Source: Marasmius tenuissimus
Taxonomy: Eukaryota; Basidiomycota; Agaricomycetes; Agaricales; Marasmiaceae
NCBI GenBank assembly: GCA_029532415.1
Contig: JAQOTA010000059.1
Span: 682,001-746,000 of the forward strand
Direction: 5' to 3'
Length of the DNA: 64,000 nt
The notes beneath the pieces are model-generated. The model made no database searches and had not been told where the DNA came from. It saw nothing but the letters and a program-made list of their open reading frames with translations. Of the stretch, positions 10,550 to 20,761 are shown piece by piece; the stretch's first letter is position 1, and each line of letters opens with the position of its first letter. Position numbers and translations under genes: made by a program.

Positions 10550-12069
10550 AGGCTCTCGTCGGCAAATCAGATGGTGAGTGGTTTCTCCGTTGTCATATCA
10601 AGATGGCATCATCTCATTGCTCACGATACTCTATCCAACAGGCCTACATCCCCGTATTGAACAAAAGCCAGGTATCACCAGCATGAGGACGAGAACAACT
10701 TGCATCTTGGCATCCAAGGACGCCGGTCCTCGTTCCGGGAGATCTCTGGGGCCCCAACGCTGCCGTTTACCTGGGCGAAGAGATGCCTGTTGACGTGGGA
10801 GGGAGGGTCAAAGCCGCATGGAGGACAAGGAGGACAAGGTTATGTCACTTACGATACCCGTTCACGCGAAAGCGAAGTTTCCATGTCTCCTGTATATCTG
10901 GTCTCCATTCGACGGCTGTAATCAGCATCACAATAATTCTGTCTTCTAACCTTTTTGGTCGGTCTGAGTTCCGATAACTCGCACCCGCCGGTAGGTATTG
11001 GGCGGACACAACTACATACGGGTAATTCCAGTGGCTCCCTCTCCACAAGGTGCTCTTTATGACAGACTTTTCCTCCTTCCATTGCCCATGGTCGTCATCA
11101 TCATTCGCTCCTAGGTTAGCTCAGTCGTCTTGAAGTCGGACAACGGATTCCGACAACGCTTGTTTCTCGAACTCTCAGGTGGGTGGCCAGAACTTCGAGC
11201 TCCGTGCGTCTACTGACAGACCTCAAGGCTACCTCTTTCACGCATCTGCTATATCTCTCCTTTCCTATGATATGGTGGCCTGGCGGGAGCGTCAATGGTT
11301 GTTCGTTTCTGGCGGTACCCCTATCTCGACCAGTCGTGGTTTCGAATCGTTTCGTTCCTCTGAGCTTCACACAAGGATGACACTGCCCATTCTGGCCTCG
11401 GCACCATTACGCTCATCCCCAAGCCATATATAACCACATTTACGTCTCAACCACCACCTGACCCCGCGGGTCTTGCTCTCTACGGCTGAATAGATTGTCC
11501 TGAGGGGATGAAGTTCTCAACGATGAATCTAATCGTGCATCGTTCATGTAAGCTCTCACCTGTCTCGAGTCGCATGCAACGACTCATTCTACTATCTTTC
11601 CCCGTTTCAGGCACGAATCAACCTATCGAGTACGGCGAAGTTGGACCCAAATAACTCGTCCTCGTCCTGATATCCACGGAGTCCAATGCCGAACACTAGC
11701 CGTCTGGATCCTTGCACGAAGAAATACCTACAAACCACCGCTGACATGGGAGTCAGAGCCAGGACCATGACACATATGTCAATGCACGGTTTTCATTTCT
11801 CCTGTACATCCACTGGCAGCCTCCACTTGCAATCAACTTTCCTATCCATACCTGAGAACCCCGATTGTCGTACCAGGAGCGCCCGGCTTCAGTGGCAAAT
11901 CCATACCTCATTACCGTCCTTCGTTTTGCGCGCGGTGATATTTCTGTCCCGGCGCGCTCTGGAGTTCGGGGCTTCGCACACTCACGATGTCGTCCTGTGC
12001 TTCGCGAAAGAGTCCCATATAGGCTCCTGCCTTTTGAGTACTGACCCATCTCTTATCTCTTCTCTGCAG
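10550..12069. other. No supported gene; possible relics
   Basis: Several intron-like borders occur (for example gtgagt...caacag at 10573-10641), but no open chain of exons matches a family I know. The first may be a 3' UTR intron of RSA3. About 24 bases near 10880-10904 resemble the middle of the U6-like fragment at 19197-19275. A plus-strand frame at 11686-12279 only becomes meaningful from 12070. Confidence 0.4.
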
Positions 12070-13646
12070 ATGGCGACAGAAGATGCGTTACTACTACAAA
12101 GCATCAGAAGCAACCTCGTCATCAAGGTAGCTCGTATCGCGGTCGAGACAGCTTGCTACGGTAGTTGTTCATCTCTAGACATGTGTTTTCAGACTTATGG
12201 TTTTTTCTTAGGTCTACCTCGTGCTGCTATACTTCTTCGTCGGCATCTTGTAAGATTTTCGTTCGTCTCCCCATACTAAGCCACTCGCTCAGACCTCGCC
12301 CTTGTAAACGCTGAAAATTCCGAGAGATCCGATCCATTTCTTAGCAGCGGTATTCGCAGTCATGTTCGCGGGGTGCAGTTCATTCCTCACTATGGATATA
12401 GCCGACCTGGTCGTCCGACTACGAGTCGTCTTCGTCCAAAATCCCGGAACATCATTTCAAGACAAAGTGAACCATGCCAATCATATCACTAAACCGCTCG
12501 TGTGGACTAGCGAGATGTTGTTCATTTTCACAGTCTGTTGTTTCTCGGGCTTGACGATACAGTTATTTTCGTTGATCTCCCCGTACCTATCTATACAGCT
12601 CACACTCGGAGATTCCGTGGTAGTTTGAGGACATGGGCGCTTCACAGATAACAATTGAAAATTCTCATCGTGTCCTTCCTAAACTTGACTGGGTCATTCA
12701 GTGTGTCCTTACCTGCTATGCCCTCCGATCAGGACCGGCCGCTCATGATACGCTATATACGAACGAGGATGTGACTTGAAGACGCACTGGGCATTGCTCA
12801 GTAATGATCCTTACGCTCGGTCCGTTAGCGCTGCTTCTTGTGCCACAGCCGATACCACGAGTTTCTCAATGTCGTTTGCGATGAATATTATCTGTACGGG
12901 GTTAATTGCTTGAAGAGCCTGATAAGGTTTTTCGACAGCATGCGGAGACTGGAGTTGATACATTGTTTTATACTTAGGGAACATCGACACTTTATGCACA
13001 GACAGCTTGGAGCAGTTCGTCACCGAACGCAAGTCGATAGGGTGCTAACTTTGTTCTGTGACTCCGGCTCCATATACGTACCTTATTCTCTACGCGTGTT
13101 ACTCCTTCATTCCACAACCAATAATAGCGTCTAACAACAGATGCACCGACTTGGGTATTACAAGCCATCCCGATATATGGCGGACCACCATCCCCGAACG
13201 CACTGATAGCACTCGAGATCATCAACGCTGTCGTTCAACAGGCTATGGTCAGTGCATCCCCTTCACAACTCCACGCTTCCCCGTGTCCCTCATCATCTCA
13301 ACTGAGACCCCCCGTTCATTGACAGGAAATGTACCCCACAGCGATCGTCGTCATTTGTCACCTCCAAAGATCTCTCCGGGATTTTTTTGAGGTTCCCTCC
13401 CAAGGTATCCACCTACCGGTTCAAGCTTCCTCTGTGAACCCGGGACGTGAACCTGGGATGATTCAATTTGCGCACCCGCAGCCAGACTCAGACATGAGCA
13501 CGAGCCATGAAGAGGCTACGTTCAGCGTCACTGGTAGTACTACAAGTCCCCCGAGTCGCCATCAGTTACCCTCGTTCCTGACTTCGAGCTCTGGAGTTCT
13601 TGATAACGAGCAAGGAAAAGAGGATGCACGCTCTTCCCGTTCATAA
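12070..13646 (+). pseudogene. Multi-pass (probably 7-TM) membrane protein relic
   Basis: Exon pieces read as a widespread Agaricomycete multi-spanning membrane family: MATEDALLLQSIRSNLVIK at 12070, then VYLVLLYFFVGIL, FLAAVFAVMFAGCSSF, PLVWTSEMLFIFT, LGDSVVV, ILIVSFLNLTGSFSVS, FSMSFAMNIICTGLIA, MYPTAIVVICHLQRSL, and a Ser-rich tail ending at 13646. Lesions: the expected W-R-T-W-A-L after LGDSVVV is shifted by a lost base (TTTGAGGACATGG near 12626); the expected Trp codon after GLIA is TGA near 12910; the junction after exon 1 does not keep frame. About seven hydrophobic segments can be traced. Convergent with the G-alpha gene. A functional gene with unusual splicing is less likely. Confidence 0.65.
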
Positions 13647-13923
13647 TGCACACTTTACTCCTCCACCTCTCATGTACTCATAAGTCATAGCAAAGCATCC
13701 TTGTCGAACATCTTCATTCGCTTTCTGTTACATACATACACACAAAGCAGCGAGAAGCAAGTACTACTATCAAGAAAAAGCGTAAGCAAGCAATAAAATC
13801 CGGGTATGCTACATAAGGCAGTTTATACGTCTTAAATACAACGGTGGGGGCGTGAAAAGATCCTTCATGTCTATCGTGAGGGTGGTAGCCAGCCAATTTC
13901 GTATCGTGAACGAGTAACGAGTC
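13647..13923. other. Convergent 3' intergenic region
   Basis: 277 bp between the ends of the membrane-protein relic and the G-alpha gene. AT-rich with AATAAA-like strings on both strands. No gene. Confidence 0.4.
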
Positions 13924-16268
13924 TCATGCCAAGCCAGTCAGTGCTATGTGTTGACGGATGATCGCCTCCCCCACTGTTAGATAGATAGATGGGATGATCA
14001 GCGCTCGGTGGGACGGTGGGAGAACCTAGCTGATATGTGTTGCTTACCATTCACGATGATGCTTTGAGTTGCTTTGATATCCTGTGCAAGAAAAAAAAAG
14101 TTCGAAGAAGTCCATCAGTTCCTTCGCTGATCGTGAATAGGTGAAACGTTTAAACACTCACAAGCATCGATGTGAAATGCTAAATAGCAAAGACGACGAT
14201 CAGATCGGTATGTTCTCGAGGGATATCATAGCAGCAGAAGGATAAGACGTACGACGTATAACGAGCGACCAGAGGTATCCTTCCGCTTGTGAACCTGCAC
14301 GAAGTGCGCTCGGAAATAACTCGACACGTCTTCGTACTTATTCGACCGTTCACCGTAACTCGTAATACTGCGGAAAAAACAGAGTCAGATATTCATCAAT
14401 GTTACGCTTCTAGTTCGTCGTTGGTTGCCAACTCACTATTTCTGCACCCGTATACCCTCTTTCAATTTCGCCCGAAGAAGATCCGTCTAATAGTGAGGTG
14501 GAGTCAGCAAAGATGACTGTGCGACGCGGACTCGTATCCGACTATACCTTGTTGAGCATGAGGACGAGATGCGCTTTCTTTAACAGCTTGTTGGAACAGA
14601 TCGTCGTGAAGAGCTGTAGTGAGTCATCAATACGATTCGTTCGTGGGTCTTCTTCCAGATACTGTGCAAAAGATCGACTGTCAGCAACCGATGCCGGGAA
14701 CAAGGGGCTCAGAGGAAAGGAAGCAGCGTGCCAAGACGGGGTTTGCACGAAACAAAAAGCAGAAGGAACCATGGGAAGAGAATGTCGAGTGCTCACCTGA
14801 TCGAAAGCAGATATGGGAGCCAAAAATATGATCGCAGTTGCTGGCAACTGACTCAGTCCGGGCCATTGCTAGGCACAAAGAGGGCACGCTTACCGTCATC
14901 GAAGTACGGAACCCATGCGTGCCTCTGGAGTTAAGAAAGACGGGTTTAGTACCTGAGCGTCGCCTGAGCAAGATTCCACCCACTTGACCCCGCTGGAGTG
15001 CAGAAGCATGGTCAGCGAAAAATTTCAAGACTCGGAGTGTATGGATACTTACCGCTCCCCCCACGTCGTATAGCCTCCATTCGTACATAGTCCCTCCTAG
15101 GTTGATTGGGAACGAGTGTTCTATCACACCAAGCGTCTGGAGTCGAACGTTCAACACGTCATCTGAGATTACTGTGAGAATGGCCGGTCGCGGGAGGGGA
15201 TTGGGGGGCATACCTGTGTTAGGCACGTAGTCGGGTTCCGAGATTCGAGAGATATTGTCCAGGAAGCTAAGGGCGCACTAAATTTCGGCTCATATATCGC
15301 CCATAGCAGACTTACAAGGGTGCCGACTCCTCCAGTCTTATCTTCCGAAGGGATATCATGTCCTTGACGACTGGATGTTGCCATAAGGCTGTGATATCGT
15401 CCTGAGCCACGTTGAGCGTTTTCGCGGCCATGTTCGTGACTGCGTTCTGCTGTCTTGAACTTGAGGACCAGTTTCGGCTGGAGAGAAGACCTTGCCAACC
15501 GGCACGAACGAAAACACCCGTGCGTCCCCCAGATATGGAGACCCCACCAGATAGCTCGGAAGCTAGAGAGTCCTGGAGAGAGACCAAGGGTAATAGCTTC
15601 GTTCGCAGGTCGTATAGCTCTTCCTTTTGTGAGTCCGACGCGTCGTAGGGCATGTCTTCCGGTGCCGCTGATGATCCTCCTGGTGGCCTGGAGAACTCGT
15701 ACTCGATGTCTTCCATTATCGACCGAATACCCTTGATGATATTGAAGTGAACAACCGGCGTCCAGGAAGGCTTTTCAGAGTCGAGAGTTTGAGATGCGTA
15801 ATAAAGCTGAAATTGTTTTTGGAGGGTGGATTTTCCTGGTGAAGAGCTGTCAGGACGGACTTTGTTGACCTTTTTTTGAGCTAACTAACCCGATTCTGCT
15901 TGACCCAGCAGCATCACTAGTGCGATAGGGAAGTCAATAATCGCATGGTTGAAAGCTCTAGTGAACGCACCTTTAATTTCCTTCCGCCTTGCTTCCTTCC
16001 GTCTCGCAGACTCTCTCTGTGCGACATTTTTGGCATCAACAAAGTAGCTCATATAGCTGGGCTTGGCCTTGCGCACCTTGATTTCCTCGTCTATTCTGTC
16101 GTTTATCCTCTGTGACTCCTCATTGTAGAACCTCTTGTCATTCTGCGGAAGTAATATGGGAGGTTCTTCGTATTCAATACCTGCAGGAGGAGCTGAGGCT
16201 GATCGTGTGTGTCCTGGGTGCAAATGAGGCGCTGAAGCTAGTGGGCCTGCGACTGGACCTTCTGTCAT
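13924..16268 (-). CDS. Atypical heterotrimeric G-protein alpha subunit
   Basis: About ten exons can be traced. G1 P-loop GQAESGKST is split by an intron (15898/15838). The helical-domain exon is 15312-15716. Switch I region is DVLNVRLQTLGV; G3 is DVGGARGQRHAWVPYFDD, assembled from three exons; then ATAIIFLAPISAFDQYLEED; G4 NKTD (LMLNK then TDLL); G5 region HFTSML-DIKATQ; end ...IIRQHIALTGLA and TGA at 13924. Classical G-alpha features missing: no MGxxxS myristoylation site (starts MTEGPVAG), GGARGQR instead of GGQRSER, TSML instead of TCAT in G5, and no Cys near the C-terminus. Start ATG 16268 is the first in frame. Frame is intact, so probably functional. Ric8 lies 4.4 kb away. Confidence 0.85.
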
Positions 16269-18741
16269 GGTAGCAGGAGGCAAGAAGGGGGGTGCTGTAT
16301 CGCTAAGGTGGGAGGAGCATGGTCATTACAATCATTCTGTAATTATATTCAAAGCACGGGCGCTGAGAATAGAAGGAGAATCCCACACTGACATCACGAT
16401 CAACTGCACGTGTGCCTGAACCATTCCGGCCCATGCGATTAGATTTCCCACAATATTTGGGCCATTCTGTCCTCCATTCTGCAGGCGTTGAGAGAGTAGC
16501 TGCCTTGAGCATACCTTAGAATCACTCGCTTTCTCTTCGAAACACTGTAGGACCAACCCCGAGCCCCGCTTGCAAAGGAGCGCCCTCGAGGACAAGCCTG
16601 GGACTTTGAACTCAATTGACTGTCAAAAACGCTGATAAAATCAGCTCCTTCATCACTGGTGGCACTGGTTGGCGGTGTCCTCCAGACAGACGAGGAAAAC
16701 CTCCGGCCCAGCTTCGATTGTTGAAAAGCTGTGTCCCACAATATCTACAGCGAACGAAGAGGTAGTACTTCGCTTCCTTTTTGGGAAGTAGTACTAGTGG
16801 CCACTACATCTGCTGTAGTTCGGACACGGATGCTTTCATCTTCACGTTATTTAGCTGTTTGAGATGTTCACGCAGCATCACTATTACTCAATACGATTGT
16901 CCGTGACGGAATTCAAGATCCTTGTGTCGCTGCGGTCGATGGTTTAAACCTGGCTACGGTCGTAAATGAAAGATTCTGATCAGATTCTGATCGTGACCTC
17001 AACTGATCTTCAAGGTCCACTCATCCCTGCATTCCTGACTCTTTGAGCCAAGCCGATTCATTTGAGGGCGGTGCTACACAGACAAAAATGGGAATGCGAT
17101 GATCCTAATTGAATACTCTCGAGCTGGAACCTGCTGAAACCGGTTTCCCTAAGGAAAGGAACTGGGACCGTGCGGGAAGAATAACCTCCCATCGAAAACG
17201 TTGCAGAACTCTCCCTCGGCGGCGACGCGGGAAACTGGCGATAACTCCGTCGGTCTCTTGAAAATATGACTGCCTTCTGGAGACGGTGTGGGTCTCACCT
17301 ACCAAACTGGGCGACTTTTGACAGTGATATTGAAAACGGAAAGCTTCTATCATTGCTTCGGCTACTATTCAAGTTGGCGGAATCTATGTCCGACTCTGCC
17401 GTGGTATGCAACACGTAGCTGCGAAACCGTGGAGCCTGGTTCTGGGCGTCTCCATTCGCACGACTGTAACTTCACTGAGAACCCCGCTCAATCTGGAGTG
17501 AGTCAACCACAACGACGTCCTAAAGTGCCGACCGTACAGTACGGTGTCCTGGCGCGCCTATTTCTGAATCGAGCCTAAGACATATCGTTCTAGTTTTACC
17601 GCGACACCGCCGTACAATCACCCCGCTGATGAGAAGGATACACACCGGTGTTCATCAATTGTGCAATGATCCATGTGCACACTCGTCGAGTCGTATAGAA
17701 TCTCCAATGACCACATGTAACCCAGGTTCCACCGCTCCGGCTCGAGCTAAGTCCTTTAAGCGTGAGCCTTCTCAACGAGGTGACGTCGAGCACCCGAATC
17801 GGAGACATCCTCACCGTACAAACCTCGACCCACGGCGCTCCCGAACATCTTGATGAAAAGAACCTCCTCTGGGGCTGTGAAGGCCAAAAAGTCTCGTACG
17901 CTCCGAGACTTTGTAGACACATGGAGACCTTCATCACCCACCAAAACCATCATGATTGGGATCTAAAGCGTGCTTCTCCGACTATCCCAGTCCCGGGGAT
18001 ACCGTCTACTTCGGGAGATTTTAACTGGTGTATCTGGAAAATAAGCTGATCCGACCCCTGTGAGTTGTCCCCACTTCAAAGTTGAAGCGTAAATCGCATC
18101 GGTCCTCCGTGGGGTAACAGGACTGAGGAGATCAGGTATTTTGATTATAAGCTTTCTTAGTCTTTGATACCTTCCGCCACATCGACGTGCAAGGAAAACT
18201 GCGATCTCCCATCGCGAATTTCGGATGGAACCAAATAAGTACTTCCAAGTAAACGCCACCGGCCTAGACGTCGTTGTACTAGCACCGTCATACACGGCAG
18301 CAAACCCCAGCCCCAATCAACTGCTGATGGAGGATTTTTGCTACCAGGCTTGGTTACGGCGACAAAGTCTTGGTAGTATACAGGACGGTACTACCTTGGA
18401 GCGTGGGGCTAGGAGGATGAGCCTGCGGCCCGCAAAGACGGGATTTGAGCACTGGTCGATAATTAACGGTGTTTGGGATCGAGATGACATCGAGGATGGC
18501 AAAGATAATGAATGATCTTCTCACCTTCCCGTGGAGCGGCTGCAAATGTAATCTGAGAAAGGCGTCCCGCAGGGCGCCTGGCTCCGGGCCACCAAGCTTC
18601 GCCCACGAGCTCCGAACCTTCCACAAATACATCTAGTGGTTCCAGACATTCGGAGGTCCCAAACCTTTGCGACTCTAGACCGGTGATAAGGGCCTACGAA
18701 TTTCCAGAAGGTACGATCGCGTGAGACTCTCTCCGCTCCCT
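16269..18741. other. Gene-poor region; no gene supported
   Basis: Contains the G-alpha promoter and then 2 kb in which only short frames occur on both strands. Around 17600-18360 open pieces on the plus strand (17762-18049, 18225-18515) have intron-like borders, but I cannot join them into a protein of a known family. They may be relics or a fast-evolving gene. A direct repeat TCAGATTCTGA-like string occurs at 16973-16995. Confidence 0.4.
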
Positions 18742-18792
18742 CACCTCCAGTCGTCCCCCACCTCCAGTCGTCCCCCACCTCCAGTCGTCCCC
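18742..18792. repeat. Three tandem copies of a 17-bp unit
   Basis: Unit CACCTCCAGTCGTCCCC repeats at 18742, 18759 and 18776 with perfect spacing. It lies in the gene-poor stretch just before the U6-like fragments. Confidence 0.9.
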
Positions 18793-18886
18793 CCTGGCCT
18801 CTCCCGCGAATCTTCCGGCTCCCGCAACATCCTAGAACAAAAAACAAAATAAATATTGAGACCCGTAGGTCTACCACTCCGGAAAA

Positions 18887-18919
18887 GCGTGTCATCCTTG
18901 TGCAGGGGCCATGCTAATC
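18887..18919 (-). ncRNA. U6 snRNA-derived fragment (central part)
   Basis: On the minus strand these 33 bases read GATTAGCATGGCCCCTGC then ACAAGGATGACACGC. This is nearly identical to the highly conserved centre of U6 snRNA (AGC triad and internal stem-loop). A T-run (CTTTTCC) follows. The 5' part of U6, including ACAGAGA, is absent immediately upstream. It is a truncated copy or one part of a split gene, probably not functional. Confidence 0.7.
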
Positions 18920-19196
18920 ACATATTTTCCAAACTCGAGCACTTGTCGTTGGGCGACAGCTCACGTTCCTTTTAAGATCCATATATGAAATCAGGTACTG
19001 AATAAGGGAAGAAAAACGAATTTTTCGAACCTCGAGTTTCTACGCGTCAAGCTGTTCCTGCGGTGAGTTTCTAAATAATAGGGTAAAGAGCGGTTAATGA
19101 CGGTGACTTTTCACGAGCAGGTGAGGCAGCCGGACCCGGGGTACAAGTATTTCGATGACATCATCCACTAAAACACAAAAGATTGAGAGGTTGTAG

Positions 19197-19275
19197 GCGC
19201 ATGTCATCCTTATACAGGGGACATGGAAACTTCTCTGTATTGTTCCAATTTGTAATATGTCATCCCGAAGGAGAC
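19197..19275 (-). pseudogene. U6 snRNA pseudogene, nearly full length
   Basis: Minus-strand sequence starts with a U6-type 5' hairpin (GTCTCC TTCG GGATGAC), then AAATTGGAACAATACAGAG with the ACAGAGA box, then a degraded centre (TTTCCATGTCCCCTGTATA instead of GATTAGCATGGCCCCTGCACA), then AGGATGACATGC. The 5' half is well kept. The AGC triad and internal stem-loop are damaged, so it cannot be a working U6. It lies 280 bp upstream, on the same strand, of the clean U6 centre at 18887-18919. Confidence 0.75.
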
Positions 19276-19348
19276 ATAGGTACTCTGAGCAAGTTCCGTA
19301 GCGATCCTAACAATATCGGATGTGTTGCGAGGACATGAAGGGGCGCTT

Positions 19349-19843
19349 GGGGTCGCTAGTGTTGCCAACAGTTGGTTTGAACCGTGGTTTCGAAAGTGGT
19401 TTGCCAAACCGGTTCAAACCACTTCAAACTGGTTTGGGAACAAAAAATTTAAAAGTCAGTTGTGCACTGTAATATGGTTACCGAGGAGTTGTAATCAACT
19501 GGTTAGGAACCCTCCAGTGTGATTTGATGGGCGCAGATATCAGGCAATGTCTGTAGCTATCATTTTTGATTGCATACCACATGGGGCCGAGATGGAGCCG
19601 AGATGAGCCAAACACCCGCTTAGATAAAATTTTTGATTCATCCAGATTAGATCGTCAGCATATGTCCAGTATGGCTACAATAACCTCTCAAGCACTGTAC
19701 CCAACTATTTAAACCAGTAGATTGAAGAATATATTCCAATTGAGATTTTATATTTTTTAGTGGTTTAAACCAGTTCAAACCGGTTTGAACTGACCCCAAA
19801 CTGGTTCAAACTCAAACCAACCAGTGGCAACACTAGGGGTCGC
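19349..19843. mobile_element. Non-autonomous hAT element (MITE), 479 bp with 8-bp target duplication
   Basis: Element 19357-19835. TIRs start TAGTGTTGCCA at both ends, followed by sub-terminal, partly palindromic GGTTTGAACC / AAACCGGTTC repeats. The perfect 8-bp direct repeat GGGGTCGC flanks it (19349-19356, 19836-19843). An 8-bp duplication and a (C/T)AG(T/G)GTTGCC terminus are characteristic of hAT transposons. The AT-rich interior has no transposase. The perfect target duplication suggests a relatively recent insertion. Confidence 0.92.
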
Positions 19844-20761
19844 GTATCAGCGAAAGAGCGCCTGTTGTCACATCACGGTCACGGACCCGGGAAATTGAAA
19901 CCAAGTGGGAAGAAAGGTCCGTGGTCTTCTAAGAGCGCTGTTTCGTGTCTGAGAAGGTCCCCGAAACGCGCGTTTGAGAAGCAGGAGCGGGGGGAAGGTT
20001 TTAGGACCCATGGGAACTAAGTTCGGGATATGCCGACCGACACCTTCCCTCCTCCCCCATAGGTGCAGAAGCTTAAAGGTTGACCATTTGACTATCATGA
20101 AAGATAAGAGACGGTGCGATCAGAGCTCTGAGTGATAAAAACTTACAGAAACACCTCGCCAGCCTTCCGAGGAGTCGGATGCCTGCAAAGCCAAGTTTCC
20201 TTCTTGTCAGGTCCCCCTTATTGTAAAGGACGTATCATCTCCGCAGATAAATATTCTTTTCATTTCAGATAATCGATTCTCCGCGCTGGCATGACAACAA
20301 ATCATGAGTACGATTTTTGTGTGTCCGTGTGGGACCTCGTCTCCAACGGCGGGTTCACCAATACAATTGGTTGCCGTCGATCCGAATACAACAACTCTTG
20401 TTCTCTCAACCTCACCGACATCACGCTCCTCCTTTCTTCTTGATTCTACGTACTGTTTCACCTTCCAACACTCGATAGTCAACCATTGCGCGCTTTCGTG
20501 CAGAAAAAAAAGCTGTTCAGCCTGTTATCCCGTTCAGAAAGTGTGTTGGGCCCCGACAACTTTTGACCACGGCGGAGGGTGTTGGATCGGCAGGATGATC
20601 ATACCAATATCCGAGTACGAAAAGTACGTACTCAGAACTGTTGTTCTATTGCAATTCTATTGTTCACTCCGTTGCATCCCATCGACGGTATTGTATTCTC
20701 GCCACCATGCAACCTGACTCGTATAAAAACAACGCACGCAGATCAAGCCCCCCAAAAGAAA
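19844..20761. other. Region upstream of the C2H2 gene
   Basis: About 900 bp with no family match. Probably holds the promoter and 5' UTR of the C2H2 gene. An open frame from 20304 lacks exon-like continuation. Confidence 0.4.

Noticed and set aside
17288..17578. Cupredoxin-like secreted protein fragment
   Set aside because: A short NFTENPAQSG-like match is not backed by the downstream Cys/His copper ligands or a signal peptide.
18887..19275. Active intron-containing U6 gene made of both fragments
   Set aside because: No GT-type donor after the conserved 5' half at 19275 and the intervening piece is itself U6-like; pseudogene fragments are the simpler reading.
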